Source of the DNA: Elephas maximus indicus
Lineage: Eukaryota > Chordata > Mammalia > Proboscidea > Elephantidae
Direction: 5' to 3'
Length of the DNA stretch: 64,000 nucleotides
Assembly (NCBI RefSeq): GCF_024166365.1
Contig: NC_064819.1
Location: 2,616,501-2,680,500 of the forward strand
A program made the position numbers and the translations under genes. Shown here piece after piece: positions 13,701-28,700 of the stretch (position 1 is the first letter of the stretch; each line of letters starts with the position of its first letter). The notes beneath the pieces are model-generated. The model had not been told where the DNA came from. It saw only the letters and a list, made by a program, of their open reading frames with translations, and made no database searches.

Positions 13701-16700
13701 TTTCACTCAGCATAATGCCTTCCAGGTTCCATGTTTCACAGATTCCTCACTGTTCTTTATCGATGCGTAGGTATTCCATTGTGTGAGTATACCATAATTT
13801 ATTTATCCATTCATCCGTTGATGGGCACCTTGGTTGCTTCCATCTTTTTGCTATTGTAAACAGAGCTGCAATAAACATGGGTGTGCATATATCTGTTCGT
13901 GTAAAGGCTCTTATTTCTCTAGGATATATTCCAAGGAGTGGGATTGCTGGATTGTATGTTAGTTCTACTTCTAACTTTTTGAGGAAGCGCCAAATCGATC
14001 TCCAAGGTGGTTGTACCATTTGACATTCCCACCAGCAGTGTAGAAGTGTTCCAATCTCTCCATAGCCTCTCCAACATTTATTATTTTGTGTTTTTTGGAT
14101 TAATGCCAACCTTCTTGGAGTGAGATGAAATCTCACTGTAGTTTTGATCTACGTTTCTCTAATGGCTAACGATCGTGAACATTTCCTCATATATCTGTTA
14201 GCTACCTGAATGTCTTCTTCAGCGAAGTGTCTATTCATAACTCTTGCCCACTTTTTAGTTGGGTTGTCTTTTTGCAGTATCCTGTAGATTTCAGAAATCA
14301 GGCACTGATCAGAAATGTCACAGCTAAAAATTTTTTCTCAGTTGGTAGGTAGTCTTTACTCTTTTGGTAAAGTCTTTGGATGAGCATAAGTGTTTGATTT
14401 TTAGGAGCTCCCAGTTATCTAGTTTTTCTTCTATGTTCTTTATAATGTTTTGTATACTGTTTATGCCATGTATTAGGGCTCCTAATGTTGTCCCTAGTTT
14501 TTCTTCCATGATCTTTATCGTTTTGGATTTTATATTTAGGTCTTTGATCCATTTTGAGTTAGTTTTTGTGCATGGAATGAGGTAGGGGTCTTGCTTCATT
14601 TTTTTGGAGATGGCTATCCAGTTATGCCAGCACCATTTGTTAAAAAGACTGTCTTTTCCCCATTTCACTGTTTTGGGGCCTTTGTCAAATATCATCTGCT
14701 CATATGTGGATGGATTTATGTCTGGATTCTCAATTCTGTTCCACTGGTCCACGTATCTGTTGTTGTATCAGTACCAGGCTGTTTTCACTACTGTGGCAGT
14801 ATAATAGGTTCTAAAATCAGGTAAAGTAAGGCCTCCTACTTTGTTTTTCTTTTTCAGGAATGTCTTATTTATCCGGGGCCTCTTTCCCTTCCATATGAAA
14901 TTGGTGATTTATTTCTTCATCTCATTAAAGAATGTCCTTGGGATTTGGATTGGATTGCATTAAATATATAGATCACTTTTGGTAGAATAGACATTTTTAT
15001 AATGTTAAGTCTTCCTATCTATGAGCAAGGTATGTTCTTCCACTTATGTAAGTCTCTTGGTTTCTTGCAGAAGTGTACTGTAGTTTTCTTTGTATAAGTC
15101 TTTTACATCTCTGGTAAATTTTATTCCTAAGTATTTTATCTTCTTGGAGGCTACTGTAAATGGCATTGATTTGGTGATTTCCTCTTCCATGTTCTTTTTG
15201 TTGGTGTGGAGGAATCCAACTGATTTTTGTATGTTTATCTTGTATCCTGATACTCCGCTGAACTCTTAGTTTCGGTAGTTTTCTGGAGGATTCCTTAGGG
15301 TTTTCTGTTTATAAGATCATGTCATCTGCAAATCAAGATACTTTTACTTCTTTCTTGCCAATCTGGATGCCCTTTATTTCTTTATCTAGCCTAATTGCTC
15401 TGGCTAGGACTTCCAGCACAATGTTGAATAAGAGTGGTGATAAAGGGCATCCTTGTCTGGTTCCCGATCGCAACGGGAATGGTTTCAGGCTCTCTCCATT
15501 TAGGGTGATGTTGGCTGTTGGTTTTGTATAAATGCCCTTTATTCTGTTGAGTAATTTTCCTTCTACTCTTTCTTTTGCCGAGAGTTTTTATTATGAATGG
15601 GCGTTAAACTTTGTCAAATGCCTTTTCTGCATCAATTGATAAAATCATGTAATTCTTGTCTTTTGTTTTATTTATGTGGTGGATTACATTAATTGTTTTT
15701 CTAATGTTGAGCCATCCCTGCATACCTGGTATGAATCCCACTTGGTCATGGTGAATTATTTTTTGGATATGTTGTTGAATTCTATTTGCTAGAATTTTGT
15801 TCAAGACTTTTGCACCTACATTCATGAGGGATATAGGTCTATAATTTTCTTTTCTTGTAGTGTCTTTACCTGGTTTTGGTATCAGGGATATGGTGGCTTC
15901 GTAGAATGAGTTCGGGAGTATTCCGTCCTTTTCTATGCTCTGAAATGCCTTTAGTAGTAGTGGTGTTAACTCTTCTCTGAAAGTTTGGTAGAACTCTGCA
16001 GTGAAGCAGTCTGGACCAGGGCTTTTTTTTGTTGGGAGTTTTTTGATTACCTTTTCAATCTCTTCTTTTGTTATGGGTCTACTTAGTTGTTCTACCTCTG
16101 CTTGTGTTAGTTTAGGTAAGTAGTGTGTTTCGAGGAATTCATTCATTTCTTCTAGGTTTTCAAATTTGTTTAGGTACAGTTTTTCATAGTAATCTGATAT
16201 GATTCTTTTAATTCCAGTTGGGTCTGTTGTAATATCTGGTTGCAGTTTTAAGAGCTCAGGCTGCTAATCAAAAGTCGGCAATTTGACACTGCCATCTGCT
16301 CCTTGGTGTGTGTCCCAATCATTTTTTTTTTTTCATCAAAAGTAGTGCCAAACACTTGGAAGTAAGAACAGTCACTTCAACATAGTTTAAATGTTACCTA
16401 AAGCGAAGTGACTGGAGACAATGTTAAATGGATGAAAACAACTGAATAGTAGAGTGGGACTGAACCTAGTCTTTTTACATCAATTTATAAGGAAAGAATT
16501 CCCTTTTGTAACATATGACTTTAAGAATTGTTTCCTGGAACACAAATCTTAACGCATCATGGTCATCCCTTGATCACGTGAGCACATCAGAAACCCAATA
16601 ATGCCTGCAGTGAAAAGATCTAAGAACAGAACTTGAATTTTAGTGCTAAAAGAACAGGAGCCCATAATGATGTCTGTGAAAAAATTACCAAGAAAGCAGG

Positions 16701-19700
16701 AGAAAAACCTGGAGAAGCAGTGTCATAAAATCCAAGACTGGCCCCTCCAAACCTCACCAGTTGAAGTATCAGATCTTCAGACCCCAACTTGGAATCTACT
16801 CTTGTACCTAAGCACGTTACATAAACCATCCAAATTTAACAACCATCTAATTAGTAAATGTGGAAATTTCTTAATCTGAAAAATCTGATGAGGAAGAGAG
16901 AGGCTGAGAATGGGCACGGAGAAGTGGAATAGGCCATTTGAAAAAATATGCTATATGATCAGAGCATATTTCACTTAAAATGTTACTCATTTCCCCCACA
17001 GCACAGTGTGTTACATTATAGCTTTAACATATGTGACATAACTAGTATAGGAAGGGCTGTGACTCAAGTCCAACTCTGAAAACTGTTTTTTTCTTAAACT
17101 ACTACACAGATTTTTGCTTACTTCAGATAAGATTTCAATAATTTAACAATGTAGACTATCTTAATTTATCAATGGGCTAAGAACTCTACTCTGTAGATAA
17201 GCCCGAAATTGCTGGCCTAAAGTAAAATAAGCCATGTAGTCACATCTATTTGATTTACCGTTTTTTTTTTTTAATTAAGTTGGCTGCCAATACTTAAATC
17301 CTAAGATTTTACGCAATGCCTAAATTTACAGCTTTTCTTGCTTTGCTCATTTACCTCAACTGTTGGCATTCGAGTTTACTACCCTAGCTATAGAAACTGA
17401 AGAGAGCAGTTATTAAACTCAGTTATTCTCTTAGCTCCAATAAATTCATGTAGCATGCTATTCTTTGTTTTTGAAACCCGTAACACTCAAACCCCAAGAT
17501 ACCTGTATACCAAAGTTTTTGGACTAGGGACCTACAGACTGTGATATAAACAATGAAGAGCAGTTCTAAGAGTGCCTAGAGAGATTTGTGCTAAATCCTG
17601 GGAAATGCAGCGGCCTGTTCGCCTCTTTACAGAGTCCATTAGTCATTAATTTCTCTCAGCGCCACAAGATTAGTCTGCTACTCAGTCAAATCTCATATAA
17701 TCTTTGGGCTTAAAACATGGCAGTAGGAAAACTTTACACTTGGCCTATAAAGCAAGCGGCGTGATGAAATGCGACGGTGAACGCTTAAGCATTTGGCACG
17801 GTAAGATCACGTAGTTAGCACTCGATATTAGCTATTAAAGGTAAAGCCGATTATGTTTATAATTTTAAAAACAAAATTTAGTGGCAATATCCTGAAAGAC
17901 CACAAGATGGGGTATGATGCCACAAAAGTTCATCCTTTGTCAAGCGGGACTTTCCAAGTTACAAAGCAAAAAGAAAAAATCAAATATAGAGAAACGTAAA
18001 GCCTGTCTATACTTTTTTTTTTTTATATACTTTAGATGGGTACTAGGTGCACCTCGGCTCTAAATTTTAACGAGTCGGTCACTTCTTATGCAGAGTGTTT
18101 GATCTGGGGGGCCCTCAGAAATCACTGCTTCTGTACTCCTTCATTTTACAGACATTAAACACAATGCCCAAAGAGACAAACTTGTCTCTGTTACATAGCC
18201 AGTTACTGATAAAGCCAGAATCAGGCCTGTCTTTGAATTCCCATTTTAGTGCTAAATTAGGCATATCATACTTCTCAAAGGAGTCATCTTTACTCTTCAA
18301 GGTTATTAAAAAAAGAGAGAGAAAAAAAGATATACCTACTTGGGAATTCTTTGATATGTTATTGAATTCTATTGGCTAGAATTTTGCTGAGGATTTTTGC
18401 ACCTACATTCATGAGGGATATAGGTGTATAATTTTCTTCTCTTATTGTGTCTACCTGGTTTTGATATCAGGGATATGGTGGCTTCATAGAATGTGTTAGG
18501 TAGTATTCCGTCCTTTTCTATGCTCTGAAATGCCTTTAGTAGTAGTGGTGTTAACTCTTCTCTGAAAGTTTGGTAGAACTCTGCAGTGAAGCGGTCTGGA
18601 CCAGGGCTTTTTTGGGTTGGGATTTTTTGATTACCTTTTCAATCTCTTTTTTTGTTATGGGTCTACTTAGTTGTTCTACCTCTGTTTGTGTTAGTTTAGG
18701 CAGGTAGTGTGTTTCTAGGAATTCACCCATTTCTAGGTTTTCAAATTTGTTAGAGTTCAATTTCTCATAGTAATCTGATATTTTCTTTTCAGTTGGGTCT
18801 GTTATAATATCGCCCATTTCATTTCTTATTCAGGTTATTTGCTTCCTTTCCTGTTTTTCTTTTGTCAGTTTGGCCAGCGGTTTATCAATTTTGTTGATTT
18901 TTTTCAAAAACCAGCTTTTGGTCTTGTTAATTCTTTCAATTGTTTTTCTGTTTTTTCTATTTCATTTAGTTCAGCTCTGATTTTTATTTGTTTTCTTCTG
19001 GTGCCTGTGGGTTTCTTTTGTTGCTCTCTATTTGTTCAAGTTGCAAGGGTAATTCTTTGATTTTGGCCCTTTCTTCTTTTTGGATGTGTGCATTTATTGA
19101 TCTAAATTGGCCTTCAAGCACCGCTTTTGCTATGTCCCAAAGGTTCTGATAGGAAGTGTTTTCCTTCTCATTGGATTCTCTGAATTTCTTTATTCCATCC
19201 TTAATGTCTTCTATAACCCAGTCTTTTTGAGCAGGGTATTGTTCAGTTTCCAAGTGTTTGATTTCTTTTCCCGTTATTAATTTCCACTTTTATGGCCTTA
19301 TGGTCAGAAAAGATGCTTTGTAATATTTCAATGGTTTGGATTCTGCTAAGGCTTGCTTTATGACCTAATATGTGGTCTATTCTAGAGAATGTTCCACGTG
19401 CACTAGAAAAGAAAGTATACTTGGTTGCTGTTGGGTGGAGTGTTCTGCATATGTCTATGAGGTCAAGTTGGTTGACCGTGGCATTTAGATCTTCTGTGTC
19501 TTTACTGAGCTTCTTTCTGGATGTCCTGTCACTGAAAGTGGTGTGTTGAAGTCTCTCCTACTATTATTGTGGAGCTGTCTATCTCACTTTTCAATGCTGA
19601 TAGAGTTTGTTTTATGTATCTTGCAGCCCTGTCATTGGGTGTATAAATACTTAACATGGTTATATCTTCTTGGTGTATTGTCCCTTTAATCATTATATAG

Positions 19701-22700
19701 TGTCCTTCCTTATCCTTTATGATGGACTTAACTTTAAAGTCTATTTTGTCAGAAATTAATATTGCCACTCCTGCTCTTTTTTGATTGTTGTTTGCTTATC
19801 TTTTTCCATCCTTTGAGTTTTAGTTTGGTTGTGTCTCCAAGTCTAAGGTGTCTCTCTTGTAGGCAACACATAGATGGATCTTGTTTTTTATTCCATTCTG
19901 CCACTCTCTGTCTCTTTATTGGTGCATTTAGTCTATTTACATTTAGGGTAATTATGGATAGGTATGAATTTAGTGCTATCATTTTGATGTCTTTTTTTGG
20001 GTGTTGACAGTTTCTTTTTCCCACTTAATTTTATGTGCTGAGTAGATTTTCTTTATATATTGTCCTTTCCTCATATTTGTTGTTGATTTTGTTTCAGCCG
20101 AGTCTCTATTTTTCCCTTGTATTTTATTTTGGTAAGTAGGATAGTTTGCCTCCTTTGTGGTTACCTTATTATTTACCCTTATTTTTCTAAATTTAAAATT
20201 TTTATTTCTTTGCATCGTCGTATCTTCCTCTCCATATGGAAGGTGTATGATTACATTTCTTAATCCCTCTTTATTATTTTAATGTTGTCTTCTTTTATAT
20301 AATACCATCGCCTTTATTCTGTGTTGGGCTTTTTTAAATCTTGCTTTGTTTTTTTTGGATTTCCCTGTCTGGGTTGACTTCTGGTTGCTCTGCCCAGTGT
20401 TCTAGTCTTGGGTTGATACCTGGCATTATTGATATTCTAACCAAAGAACTCCCTTTAGTATTTCTTGTAGTTTTGGTTTGGTTTTTACGAATTCCCTCAA
20501 CTTGTGTTTATCTGGAAATGTCTTAATTTCACCTTCATATTTAAGAGATAGTTTTGATGGATATATGATTCTTGGCAGGCAATTTTTTTCCTTCAATTTT
20601 TTAAATACGTCATCCCATTGCCTTCTTGCCTGCACGGTTTCTGCCGAGTAGTCCAAGCTTATTCTTATTGGCTCTCCTTTGTAGGTGACTTTTATCTCTC
20701 GCTGCTGTTATAATTGTCTCTTTATCTTCGGTTTTGGCAAGGTTGATCATAATATGTCTTGGTGACTTTCTTTTAGGATCTATGCTATGTGGCGTTCAAT
20801 GAGCATCTTGGATAGATACCTTCTCATCTTTCACAATATCAGGCAAGTTTTCTACCAACAAATCTTCAACAATTTCCTCTGTATTTTCTGTTATTCCTAC
20901 CTGTTCTAGTACTCCAATCACTCGTAGGTTATTTCTCTTGATAGAGTCCCACATGATTCTTAAGGTTTCTTCATTTTTTTAATCCTTTTATCTGATTTTT
21001 CTTCAAATACATTAGTGCCAAGTAATTTATCTTTGAGTTCAGAAATTCTAGCTTCTACTTGCTCAATTCTGCTCCTCTTTCTATTGAGTTATCTAATTAG
21101 GTAATTTTATTGTTAATCTTCTGAATTTCTGATTGCTGTCTATCTATGGATTTTTCCAGCTTATTAAACTTTTGATTAAGTTCCTTAATAATCTTTGTAA
21201 TTTCTTCAATTGCTTTATCTGTGTGTTTCTTGGTTTGTTCTGCGTATTGCCTCATTTCCCTCCTGATGTCTTGAAGGGTTCTGTATATTAAACTTTTGTA
21301 TTCTGCCTCTGGTAATTCCAGGAATGCGCTTTCATCTAGAAGATCCCTGGATTCTGTGTTTTGAGAGCCTGTTGAGGTGATCATGATCTGTTTCTTTATA
21401 TGACTTGATATTGACTGTTGTCTCCAAGCCATCTATAAGTTATTGTATTAGTTTATGCTTGCTTACTGTGTCGTAGCTGCTTGCTTTGTTTTGTTTTGGT
21501 ATACCCCTATGGGTTGCTTGAGTGAGCTAGCTTGATTATTTTCGCCTTTGGAGCTCTGGTGTCCCGTCCCCAGAAAGCTAGAGCTGTTATGTGGTATATC
21601 AGTCTAGGAGTCCATTCAGTTTTCTTGTATGAATTCAGCTCAGGTTTCCAGGGAGCTGATATCAAGTGTGTGGTACAGGCTCTGTCCTACAGTCTTAGAG
21701 GGGGAGGTGTGATTGGCATATATACCGGTATCTCATTGCAGCAGGGGGTCACACTGTGAACAAGGCAGGGGGCTGAGAACAGACCCCCAAGTGTCTCTGA
21801 GGAAAATGCATTTCTGTTCCCTAGAGCGTGCTGGTGGGTGGGTTCTGCAGAGGGACCATGGGCACCCAAAGTTTTTGGTTGTAAGGACTGGGAGGTGCCA
21901 GTTATCTTTGGACCCCTGTTGCGAGTGACTGGGTGACCTGAGTGGAGCTACCAGTTCTCAGGTCCTGATGTGGGTAGATGAGGATCTTGTTTAATAGGCA
22001 AAGCAATGTCAAACGTCAAACACCCACCTCTCCACTGCACAGCTGAAATGGTTGGTGTTTGCCAACAAGGACCTATTCTCCCGAAATAGGCCGACACAGG
22101 TCCATGCAGAAGGGAAAGGTGCTCAAGGTCCATGGATGATTTATGCCTGGACAGGAGCCACATCTGTCCTGAACTCCCCCAGTTAGTGGAGCTAGCAAAT
22201 TATCTTTTCCCCCAGTTGCAAATTTTTTCCTTCCCCAAGGCCGGGAGGATGGCTCTAGGTGCTCGCCAGGGTCTATCTTAGGCCCAGGGATTCAGCTGCT
22301 GAAGTTGGCTTGGGGGTGGGGGTGGGGGGCACGGTAAAATATTCACAAGTACTTAGCTTTTGCCAAGAGCGCCGTTCTCAGGTTCTGGAGGTGTGAGTGG
22401 ACTGCGTGGCTGGCTGCTTCTCCCTGAAGAAACTGCGCCCGAACGCTAGCACCAGCCCGCCGCCGCTGCCGCTGCTCTGGGAATGGGGCTTGAGGGCTCC
22501 CCACAATTCAGGTCCAGTAACTCCTCCCCGCATCTGAAGGGCCTCTTCCTCCCTCGTCCGTCTCTTCGTTGTCTAAGCTTGCCTTTGATGCTCAGGGCTC
22601 CCTGCTTGTCACAAATACACTCATTTCACTTGTTTTTTTGGGTCTTTGTTGTAAGGAGGGCTCGATGGAAGCGTCTATTCCACTATCTTGGCTCCGCCTC

Positions 22701-25700
22701 CTTGCAGTCTGGGAATTCTTAACTGATGTGTAACATTAAAGGTATGTTTGCATAAAATTTTAGCATGAATCAAAGTATGACCACGGTCCTTTGGTAAAAA
22801 TATTTCAAGGGGCTTAGTGAGTTGGTAGTTTTCCTTAGCTAGCAGTAATCTGGTTCTAAACTCTTGCCATCAAGTAAATTATATGAAAGGGTGATTGCTT
22901 TAAAGCATAAGTCCCTTCAACCTAAAAGTAAACCCCCTCAGAATTTATCAAAGCACAGCGTAAACCCTAACTGCTGACAAGGCCTTAAGGTGTATCACCC
23001 CAGCGAACTTTACATCTCACTTGAACTGTGACACTGCTGGCGCCCTTCCAACGCACAACGCTGCTGTAGTACTATAAGCATTTGTCTGCATGCCTTACGC
23101 TTCCTTTACTAAATAGCAAGGCTCAGGGCAGGACCTCGAATACTTAAAGAAACTGCTAAATTAGTTTTTATTAAGTCTAAGAATGTCTAGGCTCTTCATT
23201 TAGTAACTGATGGGTTCTCCCTCATCTCATGGAGAGACAAGAGCAGTGTTTCTCAATTTCAGTACTGCTGCCATCACAGTCGGGATAATTCCTTGTTGTG
23301 TGGGCTGACCTGTGCACTGTAGGATGTTCAGCAGTGTTCCCACCCTCTATCCACTAGAGGCCAGTAGCACCCCTTGTGCAGGTGACAACCAAATATGTCC
23401 CCAGACATTACCAAACACTGACCGTGGGGGGATTTGCCCCAGTTGAGAGTCACTGTTTTAGGGGTTTAGCAGGCATCTCCCCAAGCTGTGTGACCACAAG
23501 TATCAGGGGTGCAAAAACGTCACCAAGTACTAGAAGTGTAAAATACACACACAGACACAATCTACGCAAAATTATAACCTGAGAGGAATCAAATTATTCC
23601 TCGGGGATATTTTCCATGCTGATCTGCACGTTGAATTAAGAGAGGTGGTGCAGTGGTTCAGTTCAAATCCACCAGGCAGTCCTTGGAAACTCTATGGGGC
23701 AGTCCTACTCTGTCCTACAGGGTCCCTATGAGTCGGAATCGACTTGAAGGCAGTGGGTTTGGTTTTTTTTTTTCTTCCCAGCTATGGTCTTTAGTTTACT
23801 AAGATGGATATTATCACTTCCAAATCTCTGAATCCAAATCCACCTGCTTACTGGTGATCCCCACAGATATCTCAAATTCAAAAGTCCAAAACTAAACACA
23901 TTTTCCATAGGAATCAGCAACCCACTTCTACTCCCTATGAATAGCCCCATCATTCACCCAATACAGAAATTTAAGATTAATTTTATATGTACTCTTATGT
24001 TCCATTTTAATCCCTGTTAACTCTGCTCCCCCAAATATCTTTTTAACCTATTCCTATACCTTTCAGCACTGTAGTTTAAGCCATCATTTCAGTTTCAATT
24101 CAAATAGGCTTATAAGGAGAAACAGAACTACAGCCAAGGAGACAAATTCACCACAATGCAGTCAGATTAATCTTTTTAAAACACAAGCTTGACCGTTTCT
24201 GTGCTTAAAATCTTTAAACAGTTACACATGACGCATGTAAAGCACTTCATGACATAGCTATGGTCACTGGTCTAGCCTTTTCTCTCCTCTGCCACCTATC
24301 TGTCCCCCACTGTTTTTTAGCCATATAAAACTATTCAAATAATCCCAGAAGCCACCAACCCCTTTTTTCTCCTTGGCTCACTTCTGTCCCTATTTTTCCA
24401 TCAGCAGATACAGATACCACACCCTCCTTACAGACATATCGTGAGGATGAAAGAAGAATCTACTGACCGGCCCACAGCAAACACTCAGTAAGAACAGTCA
24501 GAGAAGTTTCTACGGAGGGTGAAATCTGAAGTGGGCCATGGGGATCAAAAGGATTAAGTATTCCAACTGAGCATGTATTTGGTAGCTATATTATAAAAAA
24601 AAAGTGTCCTGTGGGGGAGGAGTGAGAAGAGCAGGTGTTCAAATGCAGGTAGAAGACCAAAACGAACAGTTTAAAAGAACAATTCAAATACGACTCAAAA
24701 GTTATGCTTGTTTCTTGGCATCACAGAAAGTTACAGCTGACAGAGACCAGGAACAACAAACATGTACCACACAAGCCACAGTTGTCACAATAGGTATCAA
24801 CAATCACAGCGACACCCCCCCCGCCCCTTTTTTGGGCAATCTGAGAACTCATCAAAACACTGCCACATGAGTTAGAATCTTTTGGCCTTTCCTGCTCAGG
24901 TTCAAGTCATTCCCTTAAAGACAAAGAAACCAGGGCCTGCGGGTCAAGACACACTCATCGGTAACCCCAATTAGTGGAAAGATGAACTTAAAAAAGTGAC
25001 TGCTTTTAATTCAATGTTCTTTGCATTATAATAAGTCTCCTTTATTAAGCTAAATTATACGTGATAAGCTACATAGCCTAGACCAATCGCTAAAAAGGGA
25101 CACCATGTCCGGTAGAGGGTCAGCGAAAACAAGGGAAACCCTCAATGACATGGAGTGACACAACTCCCACAACGATGGACTCAAACATAGCAATGATCAT
25201 GGAGATGTCAGAGGACTGGTAACATTTTGTTCTGTCATTCATAAGGTCACCTTGAGTGGGAGCCAACTCAAAAGGCAACTAACAACAACAATAAAGACTC
25301 CATAGAAAAGGAAAAAACCTGAAATATTCATTTAAATATATCATATGTTTATTTTTTTGGAATGAGAAATGTTTAAATGCTCCTAAGTACAAAATATTTC
25401 CCTTGGCTACCCTCGTTTACAAGCTCCACCTGTGAAGACTTTTCTTTCCAATGATCTGGGTCCTCAACTATTATCGCTCTGACAATAAATACTAACATGA
25501 ATGTTTGAACCCCATTTTCTAAAGAACATTATCTTGGACTGTTCTGTAATTTGAAGCTAAGGCAATCAATAGCCCGATTAAAAACTGTGCAAATTACACA
25601 AATAGGAATATCACAAAGATACACAGATGGACAATAAAAGTGAACGTGTCAACTTCACTATATAATCGGGGGGGAGGGGAAGGAAAGAAATGCCACTTTC

Positions 25701-28700
25701 ATCTAATCAGCGAAGTAAAACTGGAATTAAGGATATATGTGAACATATACTAGATGCTGCAAAAAGTTCGTGCTAGACTGATAACCTAAAGGCTGGCAGT
25801 CCAAATCCGCCCAGTGGTACTGCAGAAGATAGTCCTGGCGATCCCCTTCCATTAAGATCACAGCCAAGAAAACCCTGTGGAGCAGCGTACTCTGTAACGC
25901 GTGGCGTCGCCTCGAGTCAGAATCAGCTTGACAGCAACTGACAACTCAAAACTCACTTGGTTCAATGCGTGGGTCTCCTCCCAGACCCACTGCAGCTTAT
26001 TACCACTTCGGCTGCAATGGCAATCCCGTCCTCATTAAGTAAAGGCTGTGGGTCAAGGGCCTACCCTCCCCACCCACTCCTGGAGAATATTTTTATACCC
26101 AGCAGCACAAATTGCTATGATCAAGTGATAACAAACACCAGAGTTTTAAAAATGCAGGTGTCTTTCAATCCAAAAAATTCATTTCTAGGGAATTATTCAA
26201 AAGAAATAATTAAGGATGCATGTCAAGAATTTTCACGAACAAGCATTCATTACACCTACACTGCAGGTTGACTGCTTAAAAAACAGCGTCAGCAATGATG
26301 GGGCCAGGATATAAATTTCCCTAGCCCAGGAAAGCAAACACGTACGTCCAATGCTCCCTTCCCCAGCCATGGCAGTGATCAGAACTGCCCCACAGGGTTT
26401 CCAAGGCTGTAAATCTTTATGGAAGCGGATTGTTACATGTTTCTCCCACGGAGTTGCTGGTGGGTTTGAACCACCAAGCTTTTGGTTGGCACTTGAGCTC
26501 TTTAACCACTGCGCCACCAGGGTTCCTGTCACGTATAATTTAAAATTTTCTAGTAGCCACATTAATGAGGTAAACAAACAAAAACAGTGAAATCATTTCA
26601 ACATGCAATCAAAATAAAATTAATGCAAATTTTATTTTTCTTAAGCTCTTTTATAACAAGTCTTCAAAATCCAACGTGTACCACACTTACAGCGAATCTC
26701 ATTTCAGATGCTAATTTTCCTCAGAAATATCTGACCTCAGTGGCATCAGCACGGAGGTGCATACTGCACCTGGTGACATCAGAGTGGGTGACACCAAACT
26801 GACTGTTGGTAACAATTTTTGTGCAGTGTTTTGGCAGAAATTTATTTTTTATTAAAAAAAAAAAAAAAAGTTTTTTGTAAGCCCAGCTTACCTGAATCAA
26901 TACACCAACAAGGATAAACCCTATGTTCGTTCACTTTTTGAACCTTCTAACGTACTCCGCCAGAGCTGTCACTATTACCCAATTACAGTGATGCTTCAAA
27001 TCGCCGTTTCACCTGCACCTGCTAGAGGCATGTTTTTGTTTTCATTGCTGTTGGTGTTTTATAGTTGCTGATTTTGTCAAATTTTCTGGAGTTTAGCTAC
27101 AATATTCTGGTAATTAGTATTTGTGAACCTGTATCAATAACTTTTTTTTTTTTAAAGAAAAGTTATTGAAGGAAAAAGAGTGATATATGAAAATTACGAG
27201 TAACATTAGTACAACACACATTACTAAGCATTTTGTTTGGTTTGGTACAAGAGGATGGGTGGGGGGAGTTGACACCATGAGTTACCGCACCAGGTGACAC
27301 CAACCCCAGTTGATGACACTGACTTATATTTACATTTCATAAAATTTACAGTTGAAATTAATTAAAATTTAAAATTCAGTTCTTCTGTTGCACAAGCCAC
27401 CCTGCTATTGTTCATTCCACAGCCCCTTGTGGCTAATCACTACTGTATTGGCCAGCACAGGTCTAACACTTTGCCAATAAATTAGGCACTGAATGAATGT
27501 AAACAGGAGATAATGAAAGGGAAAAGATAAAGGGAATGAGGACTGGGTAATTACATAATTTTACAGCTACTAAAACCATAATCCATAGAATTCTCATTTC
27601 CATGATGGAAAGGAAGTTTCTACAGGTTACTACTGGTATACTAATAACCGATATTACCACTGGTCATTATGGGGCTAAAAAAGTTGAAGGACCATCATCT
27701 GAATAATTCACAAAGCGTGTATTTTCAAATGGCACAAAGCTAGATGCTCTCGCTAATAATGGAAGAGAAATGAGGGGTCAGAAGGGTTTTCACAGGCCAA
27801 AAAAGAGAATGTAGCAAAATGAAATTTAATATAGACATGAGTTTGGTCAGACAAAAGCACTGACTTTGGAAAATAACGCTTTACAGAGTAAGCATGCATG
27901 AGATTTCAGTTGATGATAGTTAGTAGACAGCAAAATTAATCCGACCATAAATTGCAGTAACAGAACTGCATTATTTAGAATAATGACGGCAGTAGTTCCA
28001 TTTTCCCAGTCTACTGATCACATCTAGAGTAATACTGACGTAAGAGCAGCAGGGATGTTTGAAATCATAATAAACAGGGACTACATCTTGAAATGATAGA
28101 TGAGTGCTTGGACTACTGGTTGACCTTCTAAAAGTCTCTTCTAACTCAGAAGATTTTTGTCCAGGACTTCACCAAGAGTTGGACACAATCTTGGGAAGGT
28201 GGAAAAAACGAGACATCACTGACAGTAACAGTCCGTTGTCACCAATGCACACATACATTCCTAACAGATATAATTTCTCAAATGTACAATGATCCTAGTT
28301 ACTGATAGATGCAAACATCTCACCCTCTTATGCTTTACAGGTAGGTGTCCTTGATCCTTTATGTACTTAAGTATTTTATTATCAGTTACTTTTGCTTTAT
28401 TTCTCCTTTAAATTAGGGCATTACACTGATTAAAAAAAAAAAACAGTGGTACGGATAGGTTATACTGTATACGAATTTGTCTCAACATTACAAAGCGTTT
28501 GCTAAAACCCACTATTGCAACCAGCATCCCACAAGTTACTGGTTTCACAGGAGGAGCATGAATCATGGTTTCCAAAGACTGCCAAGTCCTACTTCACCCT
28601 GTTTATTTTGCTGACAAAAACAGCAATAAAATCTTATTTAAAACAAACTTGTTTCATTGAAATATAAGATACAGATAAGAAAGAATACAAGTCTTGTGGA

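Larger units (their letters stand above)
11269..16241 (-). mobile_element. Single L1 insertion with 3' transduction (composite)
   Basis: The unit is flanked by gcagtttt at 11261-11268 and 16242-16249, and the right copy continues TTTT/AA, the L1 endonuclease site. From the minus strand it consists of a 5'-truncated L1 (12667-16241), its own short A tract, about 550 bp of unrelated sequence with an AATAAA at 11293-11298, and a terminal A tract (T run 11265-11279). A later L1 piece (11334-12157) is nested inside the non-L1 part. Confidence 0.75.
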
